37,203 nt of DNA from Verrucomicrobiota bacterium (lineage in GTDB: Bacteria; Verrucomicrobiota; Verrucomicrobiia; Palsa-1439), in assembly GCA_003152315.1 (NCBI GenBank), contig PLZV01000018.1, positions 1 through 37,203 on the forward strand, given 5' to 3'. Below, piece by piece: positions 1 through 7,984 of the stretch. The stretch's first letter is position 1; the number at the start of each line of letters is the position of its first letter. The position numbers and the translations under genes are program-made. The notes beneath the pieces were generated by a model that did not search any database, was not told the DNA's origin, and worked only from the letters and a program-made list of their open reading frames with translations.

Positions 1-49
1 GGTCGATGTGCGCGATGATGCAGAAATTGCGTATGTGACCCAAATCCAT
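1..49 (-). CDS. lepA: Elongation factor 4 (LepA), N-terminal fragment
   Basis: Only the first 16 codons are in the window; the gene runs off the left edge. The peptide reads MDLGHIRNFCIIAHID, which matches the IRNFxIIAHIDHGKST start of the LepA (EF-4) GTPase just before its P-loop. LepA is a ribosome-associated translational GTPase that acts on stalled or mistranslocated ribosomes. The ATG at 49 lies inside copy 1 of the dispersed repeat (41-106), so codons 1-3 are repeat sequence and the gene-specific part begins at codon 4. The upstream DUF1573 gene on the same strand ends 53 bases away. The call is firm because of the motif, although the fragment is very short. Confidence 0.85.
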   Translation of the reverse strand, partial: MDLGHIRNFCIIAHID

Positions 50-106
50 GAGTCGCACACTGTACCAGCCTTTCCCCCGTTTGGGTAGTCCCCTTCCCCA
101 CTTTAC
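41..106 (-). repeat. Dispersed repeat, copy 1 (66 bp)
   Basis: This is a near-perfect direct copy of 1227-1292 (63 of 66 positions by eye). It contains the core CGTTTGGGTAGTCCCCTTCC. Read on the minus strand it holds the DUF1573 stop codon at one end and the lepA ATG at the other, so it fills the whole gap between these genes. Shorter copies of the core lie at 2162-2194 and 5544-5575. Confidence 0.9.
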
Positions 107-1173
107 TGGGACTGCTTCAGGACAGAAATCGTCACGGGGATTGCCACGGTCGGCTGGCTTGACGTGTTCGTCTCGAAGTTGATCGCACCCTGCACAGAGT
201 GCTTTGGCATCTTCGTGAACCTGGCAACCACCACATACGTCTTGCCCGCAGTTTTTGTAATGAGCTCGAGTTTCAAATCCGTCATGTTGGTCGTCAGGTT
301 CTTGATTTCCAGTGGCCGGTCGGGCGTGACAGCCGAGACCTTGATCTCCCGCGTTGGTAGCGCCTCGGAATTCGTCGAGGAAGTATCGGCGATTGGCCAG
401 TACAGCGTTGCCGGCTCCAGAGTTACCTCACCAAGCAATCGTCCGCTTACGGTAATCATCGACACGGGCTGGTTGATGCCCGCAAGGGACAACTTAACGT
501 TCTCGCTAAATAGCCGCGGCGTTCCTTCGCCATCGACGTCCACAATGACAATCGCCGACTGATTGTCAGAACTTGTGACGGGTACAATGCGCGCCCGCAA
601 GAGTTTATTGCTCGGCGCGGCCTTGGTGATGACGAGGTTTTTGCCATCCGTCCGATGGATCAGCACCACCACATTTGTGATGGTCCCCTGTCGAATGTTA
701 CCGAGTTGGATATATCGGGGCGAAATATCGAGTATCTCTTTTATTTCGACCTTGATTAACAAGCTGAGGGCCGGTGTCTGCGGGTCATTGGACGGCACGC
801 TGATGTACTTGTGAATCGTGCCATGGTCGCCGCCGATATTGAGCTTGAAGACCACCTCGCCCTTTTCCCCCGGCTTCAGGACCTCCGGCATCACACTGGC
901 GACCGGCCGCAGGTTCGCGACCTTGAGCTTTCCCGTGCCCGCATTGTGGAACGTGAACGTTCCGGTGAGGGAATCGACCAACGACGTGGTGCCGAAATCG
1001 TACACGGTCTTGTCGAATTGGATTTTTGGCGATGGGGCCGGTGGTTTGGCCGGATTGTTTGTTGGCGGCACCGGTGGTTGCGAGGACGCCGTCGGATTGC
1101 TCGTCCCGTCCGCTCGCGCGACGCCCACCGCCGCGATCACAACTAAAGCTACTGCCAGCAATTCTCGCTTCAT
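103..1173 (-). CDS. Secreted DUF1573 domain protein
   Basis: The product has 356 residues. A signal peptide (MKRELLAVALVVIAAVGVARA) is followed by a Pro-rich linker at residues 25-48. Residues 50-140 carry a typical DUF1573 / MSP-like Ig fold: KTVYDFGTTSLVDSLTGTF leads into FHNAGTGKLKV and a VVFKLN strand, with a SVPSNDP turn. About 200 further residues look like two more beta-sandwich modules. The family is extracytoplasmic and common in Bacteroidota, Planctomycetota and Verrucomicrobiota; no biochemical activity is established. The stop codon falls inside dispersed repeat copy 1, so the original C-terminus may have been altered by the repeat. lepA follows on the same strand. The start is the ATG directly before the signal peptide; no strong ribosome binding site is seen. 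Confidence 0.85.
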   Translation of the reverse strand: MKRELLAVALVVIAAVGVARADGTSNPTASSQPPVPPTNNPAKPPAPSPKIQFDKTVYDFGTTSLVDSLTGTFTFHNAGTGKLKVANLRPVASVMPEVLKPGEKGEVVFKLNIGGDHGTIHKYISVPSNDPQTPALSLLIKVEIKEILDISPRYIQLGNIRQGTITNVVVLIHRTDGKNLVITKAAPSNKLLRARIVPVTSSDNQSAIVIVDVDGEGTPRLFSENVKLSLAGINQPVSMITVSGRLLGEVTLEPATLYWPIADTSSTNSEALPTREIKVSAVTPDRPLEIKNLTTNMTDLKLELITKTAGKTYVVVARFTKMPKHSVQGAINFETNTSSQPTVAIPVTISVLKQSQ

Positions 1174-1226
1174 CTTAGGCCGCTATTGATCATGCATTGT
1201 GCAGGATTGACCCTTTAGCCTTTAGG

Positions 1227-1292
1227 CAAATCCATGAGCCACACACTGTACCAGCCTTTCCCGCGTTTGGGTAGTCCCCTTCCCCACTTTAC
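1227..1292 (-). repeat. Dispersed repeat, copy 2 (66 bp)
   Basis: This is the second full-length copy of the repeat at 41-106, in the same orientation, with three mismatches. The two copies bracket the DUF1573 gene exactly. On the minus strand it reads in frame as KRGKGWYSVWLMDLPKG followed by a stop. In copy 1 the same MDL codons open lepA. On the plus strand it lies in the 5' leader region of the hydrolase gene. Confidence 0.9.
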
Positions 1293-1422
1293 GGCGGATG
1301 GACAAACCCAGAACGCTCAAGTAACATCAACCGTCGGCTCAGATAACGCTCCCAGTCGCTCGCGAAGCAGGATACGGTCAGGACGGAAGAATAACCTGCC
1401 GCTTGTGTCGAGAAAAGAGCTC

Positions 1423-2142
1423 ATGAACTTCATCGTTCTCTCCTTGGTTTCTACCTGGTTCCTGTTGGCAAACCTCGTTTTCGCGGCGGAGCCACCGTCA
1501 AAGGGGGTTCAACAGGAAGCCCACTTTGAAGCCCAGAGCCCGGTGCGTGCAAAGATCGATTACTTGCTCTTCCTGCCTCGAGGCTATGAAAAATCCAAAC
1601 AGTACTGGCCGTTGATGCTATACCTGCACGGCGGGGGAGAGTCTGGCACGAACCTGGCCCAAGTGAAACGCAATGGCCCGCCCAGGTTCGTGGAATCCAA
1701 TCCTGACTTCCCGTTTATTCTAGTGTCTCCCCAGACCCAGAACGGCTGGGACAGCAGAACACTGACGGCCCTCCTGGATAATGTCATTAGCAGGTACCGG
1801 GTCGATACGCGACGGATCTATCTGACCGGCTTGAGCATGGGCGGCGGCGGCACTTGGGCTCTGGCAGTGGCCCACCCCGAGAGGTTCGCGGCGGTTGTCC
1901 CCGTTTCCGGCATCGGCAACCCAGCCGATGCAAGGAAACTCGCAGCCTTGCCGATCTGGGTATTTCATGGCGCAAAAGACACGATTATTTCAGTCGAGTA
2001 TTCCCGGAAAATGGTTGCGGCCATCAAAGCAGCCGGTGGCAACGTCAAGTACACCGAATACCCCGATGCTCACCACAACATCTGGAAGAGAACCTACGAC
2101 AATCCCGAGCTTTACAAGTGGCTGCTGGCCCAGAAGCGTTGA
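1423..2142 (+). CDS. Secreted alpha/beta hydrolase (prolyl oligopeptidase / carboxylesterase type)
   Basis: The product has 239 residues. I chose the ATG at 1423 because it opens a clean signal peptide (MNFIVLSLVSTWFLLANLVF, then AA). The same frame is open back to 1234, but that extension is largely dispersed-repeat sequence. Catalytic features of the alpha/beta hydrolase fold are visible: the oxyanion segment LHGGGE (68-73), the nucleophile elbow GLSMGG with Ser138, Asp186 in HGAKDTIIS and His218 in DAHHNIW. This architecture fits secreted esterases or peptidases related to PF00326/PF02230, often annotated as phospholipase/carboxylesterase; the substrate cannot be read from the sequence. 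The gene converges with the di-haem oxidoreductase, and repeat copy 3 lies between them. Confidence 0.85.
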   Translation: MNFIVLSLVSTWFLLANLVFAAEPPSKGVQQEAHFEAQSPVRAKIDYLLFLPRGYEKSKQYWPLMLYLHGGGESGTNLAQVKRNGPPRFVESNPDFPFILVSPQTQNGWDSRTLTALLDNVISRYRVDTRRIYLTGLSMGGGGTWALAVAHPERFAAVVPVSGIGNPADARKLAALPIWVFHGAKDTIISVEYSRKMVAAIKAAGGNVKYTEYPDAHHNIWKRTYDNPELYKWLLAQKR

Positions 2143-2161
2143 GACCGAGCACCACCCCGGA

Positions 2162-2194
2162 CCGTTTGGGTAGTCCCCTTCCCCACTTTACGGC
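2162..2194 (-). repeat. Dispersed repeat, copy 3 (33 bp core)
   Basis: This holds the CGTTTGGGTAGTCCCCTTCC core followed by CCACTTTACGGC, identical to the right half of copy 2. It lies in the short gap between the convergent hydrolase and oxidoreductase genes, in the same orientation as copies 1 and 2. The left half seen in copies 1 and 2 is absent. Confidence 0.85.
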
Positions 2195-2216
2195 AGGCTG
2201 ATGTCGAGGCGGGTGG

Positions 2217-5200
2217 TTATAGCGATTTCAGGAACGCGATGAGGGCAGCACGGTCCGCAGCCGGCATGGTGCGGAAGGCTTCCTTCGATGCCTCGGCTTC
2301 ACCGCTGTGCCAGAGGATGGCTTCCTCGAGAGTCCGGGCGCGGCAATCGTGGAAGTAAGCTTCACGGCCGCCGCTGACCCCGGCCGTGAGGCCGATGCTC
2401 CAGAGCGGCGATGTGCGCCATTCAGCGCCGGTGGCGTTCCCTTGATTCAAGTTGTCGGCCAGACCGGGGCCCAGGTCGTGCAAGAGCAGGTCGGTGTAGG
2501 GATGGATGGTCTGGTTGCGGAGTTCGGCCATCGGATGATACGGGCTCGTCGTAAAAGTGGGCGTGTGGCAGCTTGCACACTGGGCGCTGGTGAAAAGCTG
2601 CTCGCCGTGCAGGGCGACGGCGTTGGTGAGGTCGCGACGGGCGTTGACGCCAAGAGCGGAGAGGTAGCGTGTCCACTGGTTAGCTTCGTCGGCAGTGACT
2701 TCGGGCGGACCGGAAGAGTTCGGGCCGTTGAAGTTGTGCGGGAATATCGGGGTCGTCACGCCCAACTCGAGATTGAGGGCGGCGCAGACGAAATGTTCGA
2801 CACTGAAACCGGCGGCTTTGTAGCCGAAGCGCCCCAGACGCGGCTGGCCAGTCCACGGATCGCCCGCCATTTGGATGGTGCCGAAAATGCCGTCATGATC
2901 GGCGTCGCCAGGGTCCGAGAGTGCGAGGACGCTGCTTTCGCTTACCGCCTCGAGCAAGCCGAGGCCCACCAGCGGCCGCGCGAAGCGCACGGAGAAAAAT
3001 GCCGGGGTGTGGGGAGAGAACGCGTAGTTCGGCTGTTGCAACATGTACGGCGTGCCGTCGCCGTATTGTCCATTGATGGTCGTGTAGCTGGCAATCGTCG
3101 CGGTGCCTTCGCTCGGTCCGCCGGCGTTCTGCATCAGCAGTACGCTGCCGTAAACCGGATCCGGCGCGCCATCCGCAGAGCTACCAACCTCGATGAGGGC
3201 CGTAGTCAACGGCTGGCCGACGGCAGCCGGGAACCCGCGGCCATTGTTGACGTGGCATCCCATACAACTGGTCTGGATGTACGTGGGCCCGGCCTGACCA
3301 ACATGACTGGTGAAGACCGGATTATCCGGCTCCGAATGTGCGCCGGTGGTAAAATCGGTGTGATGCAACCGCCGCCCGAGCATGAATTGTTTCCCGGTGG
3401 CGGGCGACGCGTTTGGCGCCATCTGCTCGAAGACGTGGTTCGGCTCGCCACTATATTGATAGGGCATCGTGCCACTGCCCGCGAGCCAGCCGTTCGTGGG
3501 CATCGGCGTGGAGTCGATGGCCGCGTTTACTGAGCCCGGGTCGTTGGTCGCTCCCTCCTGCCACGGGACGATACCTTGGCCGACCACATAGAGGACTGCG
3601 CCGCCGTAGTAGTTGAGTTGCCCGTTCGTTACCGTGAGCATGAACGGGCTGAACTCGAACTCCATGCGATCCCCCACGTGCAAGGGGCGATTAAACATCG
3701 TGTTCACGCTGATGGTCGATGTCCAGTTGGTCCCGCTCGCGTCGGCTTGGTTCGCAAAGAGGTTGTCGCTGTATTGCGCTACCGTGGTTTGGCCCTGGAA
3801 GAAGAAGCGGATGTTCGGTTCGTTCAGTGCATTAAGTGAGAAGAAGTTGAAGGTAATCGTCGACCCGCCTTTGCCCAGGGTGTCGATAATCTCAATGTCG
3901 GTCATGCGCTGCTCCCAATAGAAAGGCAAATAGGTGTCATAGAGCATGAACATGTCTTCCCGCGCGTGTCGGGCGCGCGGACGATCAGCAATCCACGTGA
4001 TGAGCGCCGTGGGCGTGTTGATGATCGTGTCCGGTTCCAGCGGTGTACTGGAGTCAAAAAGCGGAACGATGCCAATACTCGTATCCGGTTGGGCCGTGAT
4101 CGTGGCATCCGCTGGGTTGCTCTGACCGTTGGGAGAAAGGGTGATGATCGACACGAAATAAGTTTGGCCCGACGTTAAGCCAGAGATGACGGTGCTGGTC
4201 ACGTTTCCAAGGTCCGTAATATTGGTCGTGGTTCCGCTGGTGTCACCGTAGAACATGCGGTAGCCGCTCACCCCGACCGAAGAACTGGCAGTCCAGGCGA
4301 GGCCGATGGCATTCGTAGTTCCCGAGGGGACGGTGTGCAAATTTGTTGGCGGCAAGACAACGACCGGGGGGATTCTCAGTCGAACGAACGTTGCGTTGTT
4401 CGTCATCGGCACCATGATCGACTTGGTAGTGCCATCTCCCACGACTGCAGGAAGGCTGTCGGTCCAGACTCCCGATACCTGATCGGTGAGCATTTGGGGG
4501 AAATACTGAACGCCGGTTGTGCTTGGCCAACTGATGTTGGCGACGGGCAGGGTCGCCACTTGCAGGACATTGGTTACAGTGGGGCTACCGGGATCGGAAC
4601 TCCCGTTCCCGAGTACGACGTCATCAATGTCAATCGTGGCCGTCACGCCGGCAGTCGCCGAGCCCGCAAAGTGGAAAAAGATGGTCGCCGACGTTGCCCC
4701 GGCAGGAGCGGTAACGGAATTGCTGATCGAGGCATAGACGTTGGCTCCGGGAGTATAGGCTCGGTAACCCGTGTCCCCCCCGGCATTCCACAGGATTCGC
4801 CATTCTGTGGTTTGTCCCGAGCTGCCTGTCAGAGCCTTGGCGTAGAAAGTGAACGGGTAGGTCGTTCCGCCCGTCACCGGCACTCCGGGCTGGTTAAACT
4901 GAACCACCGGACCATTACCGGTGCTGGCCAGATGGACTTGAAAGTTAAACGAGCCGCTGTGGGGGTTGTCGTTGGTGCGAACCCCATACACAGGGCCGCC
5001 ACCAGCCGTATCCACAGTCCAACCGGTGGCGCTGGTTCCGCTTCCGTTCTCAAATCCCCCATTCGTCGGGCTCGCGGAAGACGGGGGTGTACCTGGAACG
5101 ATCTCCAAATCCTGATACTGGCGGGTACCGCTGGGGACCGGATCAAAAAGTAGATGCGTCGTTCCATCGCCGGGGATCGCCGCGACAAGATCGGCCCACG

Positions 5201-5375
5201 TGCCGCCGGGGCCGGATGACCATTGTAGATGATACGTGTTAGTAGTATTCGTCGCCGGCCAGTTCAACTGGATGCCGGGCTGAATGTTGAGCTGCACTTG
5301 AGCACGGCCCAGACTTGTGCCGATAACAAATACCAGGGCGATTGCGGCGAACCGAAACGAGAGTTCTTGCTTCAC
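2217..5375 (-). CDS. Large secreted di-haem oxidoreductase with FN3 and lectin-like N-terminal modules
   Basis: The product has 1052 residues and starts at a GTG. A signal peptide (about 1-25) is followed by a short beta module, a CBM/Gal-binding-like domain (about 105-257, NGGFENGSG to IDIDDVVLG), a second short beta module, an FN3 domain (about 343-430) and a C-terminal catalytic region. Two haem-c sites are visible: CMGCH at 704-708 and CASCH at 933-937. This spacing, with the terminal LIAFLKSL, fits the DHOR (PF06537) di-haem oxidoreductase family, related to MauG-type di-haem peroxidases. It should act in the periplasm or at the cell surface, with haem attached by the c-type maturation machinery. 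The N-terminal adhesive modules imply binding to polysaccharide or the cell surface (inference). The electron partner and substrate are not evident. It appears monocistronic. Confidence 0.85.
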   Translation of the reverse strand: MKQELSFRFAAIALVFVIGTSLGRAQVQLNIQPGIQLNWPATNTTNTYHLQWSSGPGGTWADLVAAIPGDGTTHLLFDPVPSGTRQYQDLEIVPGTPPSSASPTNGGFENGSGTSATGWTVDTAGGGPVYGVRTNDNPHSGSFNFQVHLASTGNGPVVQFNQPGVPVTGGTTYPFTFYAKALTGSSGQTTEWRILWNAGGDTGYRAYTPGANVYASISNSVTAPAGATSATIFFHFAGSATAGVTATIDIDDVVLGNGSSDPGSPTVTNVLQVATLPVANISWPSTTGVQYFPQMLTDQVSGVWTDSLPAVVGDGTTKSIMVPMTNNATFVRLRIPPVVVLPPTNLHTVPSGTTNAIGLAWTASSSVGVSGYRMFYGDTSGTTTNITDLGNVTSTVISGLTSGQTYFVSIITLSPNGQSNPADATITAQPDTSIGIVPLFDSSTPLEPDTIINTPTALITWIADRPRARHAREDMFMLYDTYLPFYWEQRMTDIEIIDTLGKGGSTITFNFFSLNALNEPNIRFFFQGQTTVAQYSDNLFANQADASGTNWTSTISVNTMFNRPLHVGDRMEFEFSPFMLTVTNGQLNYYGGAVLYVVGQGIVPWQEGATNDPGSVNAAIDSTPMPTNGWLAGSGTMPYQYSGEPNHVFEQMAPNASPATGKQFMLGRRLHHTDFTTGAHSEPDNPVFTSHVGQAGPTYIQTSCMGCHVNNGRGFPAAVGQPLTTALIEVGSSADGAPDPVYGSVLLMQNAGGPSEGTATIASYTTINGQYGDGTPYMLQQPNYAFSPHTPAFFSVRFARPLVGLGLLEAVSESSVLALSDPGDADHDGIFGTIQMAGDPWTGQPRLGRFGYKAAGFSVEHFVCAALNLELGVTTPIFPHNFNGPNSSGPPEVTADEANQWTRYLSALGVNARRDLTNAVALHGEQLFTSAQCASCHTPTFTTSPYHPMAELRNQTIHPYTDLLLHDLGPGLADNLNQGNATGAEWRTSPLWSIGLTAGVSGGREAYFHDCRARTLEEAILWHSGEAEASKEAFRTMPAADRAALIAFLKSL

Positions 5376-5537
5376 CTGTTTAACCCCAAAAGGTTGTGAA
5401 ATTTTTCACTAGCCTAGGCTCTTGGAGTGTGGAGTCAATGCTTTTCAGAGGTGCGGGGAATTCCAATCGGCGAAATGCGGTCAGTGCGATTGTTGTTAGT
5501 GATGTCGCGCGCCATCATGAAAAGTGGACTGGCACCT

Positions 5538-5660
5538 TATTCCCAGCTTTTCCCGCGTTTGGGTAGTCCTCTTAGTGAGACAACTTCGTGTGGATGGATG
5601 CCAAATTGACGAGCCACATCCGCGAATATCTTTTTGAATTGCTCTTCACGGTAGTCCATT
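5538..5660 (-). CDS. 40-residue ORF ending inside repeat copy 4, possibly a truncated gene
   Basis: The ATG at 5660-5658 is preceded by a good ribosome binding site (GGAGGG, about 6 bases upstream on the minus strand). The peptide begins MDYREEQFKKIFADVARQFG and continues IHPHEVVSL before entering repeat copy 4, which encodes the last residues (RGLPKRGKSWE) and runs to the stop. The first 29 residues look like an amphipathic, helix-turn-helix-like N-terminus. The simplest reading is a gene cut short by the repeat, but a real micro-protein cannot be excluded. I do not recognise a family. Confidence 0.45.
5544..5575 (-). repeat. Dispersed repeat, copy 4 (diverged, about 32 bp)
   Basis: The sequence CCAGCTTTTCCCGCGTTTGG and the following GTAGTCCTCT match the middle of copies 1 and 2 with a few changes. 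It has the same orientation and again lies at the 3' end of a reverse-strand reading frame. Confidence 0.8.
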
Positions 5661-5889
5661 GCAGCCCTCCGCTTTTGCTAACCAACAGCGAGCACCAATG
5701 GTGGCGTCAAGTCATGTCTTAACACTCCCTCACCCCATCACCGCGACATCCGGGCAAACACGCTTATTGATTCCCGCTGCCTGTTACCGTGTGGAGGTGC
5801 TCAGAACAGCCGCTTTAAAGCTCTGGACATCGTATTCCGATAGTGGTATAGTACAGGGAGTATGCTTGTTGAGAGTATAAAGACAGGTC

Positions 5890-5932
5890 AGACGTCGCTA
5901 CGGCTTCCGCCTTCGCTACAGCTACGGCGGAC
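5890..5932. repeat. Imperfect palindromic (REP-like) repeat
   Basis: TCCGCC and GGCGGA arms frame an inner TTCGCTACAGCTAC. Read on the minus strand, GTAGCTGTAGCGAAGGCGGA starts with the GTAG head typical of REP sequences mobilised by RAYT-type transposases. No such transposase is in the window. Confidence 0.5.
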
Positions 5933-6069
5933 GAGACGGCGAGAGCCGGCTTCGCTAGGGGCGGCAGATACCGCTCACCTCAATCCTTTGCCGTATACGA
6001 CTACGGCGTGTCGTCAGACTCCGCTCCCCCAAGGGGAGAGGAAGGTGCCGCAAAACATGTGTTTCTGCG

Positions 6070-6166
6070 AAACGAACCCGAATTGTTGGCGTGCGATTTG
6101 CGATGTAACCACCAATCTGGGCGAGAGTTACGACGGAATTGCAAAAAAAGTGATTCGGGTTCGTTT
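6070..6166. repeat. Inverted repeat pair with 14-bp perfect arms
   Basis: The arm AAACGAACCCGAAT at 6070-6083 is the exact reverse complement of ATTCGGGTTCGTTT at 6153-6166, with 69 bases between. The layout resembles a small non-autonomous element, or a long hairpin downstream of the FHA-TPR gene, which ends at 6201. No target-site duplication is obvious. Confidence 0.6.
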
Positions 6167-6200
6167 GGCCGGAAATGAGGGCACCTGGGAGGGAGTGAGC

Positions 6201-7841
6201 CTACTTCGTCTCGATGGAGATAGGCGCGGGGGCTTCGTGGCTCAATTCCTCGGCGAGTTGATCGGCTTTGACGGGGTCGATCTTCTTCATTTCGCGGGCG
6301 GCTTCGCCCGCTTGACCGGTTTGATGGAGTTTCAAATAGGCCCGGACGAGGCCACCCCACGCTTCGGCGTAGTTGGGTTTGAGCTTGAGCGCCTGCGTGA
6401 AGAAAAGGACGGCTTCATTGTGCTCGCCTTGCTGCTCGGAGACGACGCCGAGATTGAACCACGCGTCGGGATAATCCGGCTTGTACTTGAGCGCCAGACG
6501 GAAGGCGTTGATCGCTTCCGGGTTTTGGCCCTGACTTGCGTAGGCCGCGCCGAGCTTGAATTGGGCGTCGGCAAAGTCGGGCTTCAACTCGACCGCCTTT
6601 TGGTACGCGCCGATTGCGTCCGCCGGGTGCCCCTGCCCCGCGTAGGCGCCGCCCAGATTGTCCCAGACCTGGGGATCGTGCGGCGAGAGCTTGACCAATT
6701 GTTGGAAGACCCCGACCGCTTCCGGGAACTTGTCCGCCTGGGTGTAGGCCCAGCCGAGGTTGAACCAGGCATCGATGTAATCGGGCTTGATCTTGATCGC
6801 CTCTTGGAAAGCCGTCGCGGCATCGGGGAAAAAGCCCAGCTTCGCGTAGGCTTCGCCGAGGATATACTGGACCAACGCGCTGCTGGGATACCTGCCCGCC
6901 AAGACCTTCGCGCTCTTGAGCAATTCGGTGTAGTTCTTCGCGTCCTCCGCCGCGCCGGCCACGGCGTAATCAGGATCGGAATACACATAAACTTCCGCGC
7001 TGCGCCCAAATTGCCGCAGCGGCCCGCGCGGTCCAAACGGCCACTGGTCAAACCACCACGCGGTGGCGACGCCCACCAAGGTCAGCAGCAAAAGCGCAAA
7101 CAGGCGATGTGGCCAGGTTCGACGACGAGCCGGCGCGGTCGGCATCCTTTCGCTGGCCGTGACAAACTCCACCATCGCACTGGGACCGACCTTATGAGGT
7201 GTTTCCGAGCGCGCTTCTTTGGGAGGCGTGCCCAAGAGGTTGGTCGGAGTCGGATTGGCGCGGAGCGCGTCGGTAAACTCGGGCAGCTCGGCGAGTTGTT
7301 TCCAGTTGCGGCGCGCCTCGGCGGGCAGCCAGGTCTGCTCATTGACGTAGCCCTGGGCAATCCACTTCCGCAATTGCGGGGCATTGACCGGTCCGTAGGT
7401 GCGTCCATCGGCGCCGACGATCCGGTATTCCAGTTCTTTTGCGGGTGGCGCGATCGGCCGCGATCGGCCCAGGGGCAAGACCTTCTGGCTCGCGGGCTTC
7501 TTCGGTTCGGCCTCGGCCTGCCCCGGCTCCTCGTAGCGCATTTCGACCTCGCCAAAGAGCAGGACGTCCCCATGCCGCAACTCTGCGCCGGTCACGCGTT
7601 CGCCGTTGACGAACGTCCCGTTGGTGGAGATCAGGTCGCGGACCTTGTAGTGGGTACCGACACGAATCAGGATGGCGTGATGAAGGGAAACCGTAATGTG
7701 GTCAAGACAGATGACATTGTCGTCGTCGCGTCCGACGTTGACGCGATCCTGCGCCAGTTCGAAAACACGACCCGACAATGTTCCCGTGACAAGATGAAGC
7801 TTGCCGATGGCACTCGTCGCGGAGTCGACCATTTCAGACAT
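6201..7841 (-). CDS. FHA - GYF_2 - transmembrane - TPR repeat protein
   Basis: The product has 546 residues from the ATG at 7841 (MSEMVDSATS); a nearby ATG at 7832 is also possible. An FHA domain at about 13-101 shows VNVGRDDDN, SLHH and the conserved STNGTFVNG. A GYF_2-like domain (DUF4339) at about 136-188 shows DGRTYGPV and WIAQGYVNEQTWL. One membrane helix follows at about 246-263. About six TPR units run from about 320 to 535 with the repeated pattern KPDYxDAWFNLG. FHA domains bind phosphothreonine, so this looks like a membrane-anchored adaptor that reads Ser/Thr-kinase signalling on the cytoplasmic side and presents TPRs beyond the membrane (inference). No kinase is nearby. It is transcribed away from the glycosyltransferase at 7985. 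Confidence 0.85.
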   Translation of the reverse strand: MSEMVDSATSAIGKLHLVTGTLSGRVFELAQDRVNVGRDDDNVICLDHITVSLHHAILIRVGTHYKVRDLISTNGTFVNGERVTGAELRHGDVLLFGEVEMRYEEPGQAEAEPKKPASQKVLPLGRSRPIAPPAKELEYRIVGADGRTYGPVNAPQLRKWIAQGYVNEQTWLPAEARRNWKQLAELPEFTDALRANPTPTNLLGTPPKEARSETPHKVGPSAMVEFVTASERMPTAPARRRTWPHRLFALLLLTLVGVATAWWFDQWPFGPRGPLRQFGRSAEVYVYSDPDYAVAGAAEDAKNYTELLKSAKVLAGRYPSSALVQYILGEAYAKLGFFPDAATAFQEAIKIKPDYIDAWFNLGWAYTQADKFPEAVGVFQQLVKLSPHDPQVWDNLGGAYAGQGHPADAIGAYQKAVELKPDFADAQFKLGAAYASQGQNPEAINAFRLALKYKPDYPDAWFNLGVVSEQQGEHNEAVLFFTQALKLKPNYAEAWGGLVRAYLKLHQTGQAGEAAREMKKIDPVKADQLAEELSHEAPAPISIETK

Positions 7842-7984
7842 CCGATTCCACGAGGCAGTGTGGCTCGAACGTCCCGAATTTGCAAGCCGAGAGCGGCGCG
7901 GCCGGCAGGAATTTCCGTGGCGCCCGCGAATTTTCAAACAAACGTGACAATATCCGGGCGGTCTGGCACGATTGGCCCAGTCAG

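Larger units (their letters stand above)
5661..6200. other. Gene-free interval with degenerate inverted repeats
   Basis: I see no credible coding sequence in these 540 bases on either strand. It contains an imperfect palindromic repeat near 5890-5932 (TACGGCTTCCGCCTTCGCTA followed by CAGCTACGGCGGA) and a pair of perfect 14-bp inverted repeats at 6070-6083 and 6153-6166. Between them is a short palindrome-like run, CTCCCCCAAGGGGAG. The long forward reading frame that crosses this interval is antisense to the FHA-TPR gene and has no family features. Confidence 0.6.

Noticed and set aside
1234-1422. N-terminal extension of the secreted hydrolase
   Set aside because: The first 20 or so codons are dispersed-repeat sequence and would precede the signal peptide internally; the ATG at 1423 gives a normal export signal.
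2307-3533. A 408-codon forward frame opposite the di-haem oxidoreductase
   Set aside because: It has no recognisable motif, and the opposite strand holds both haem-binding sites.
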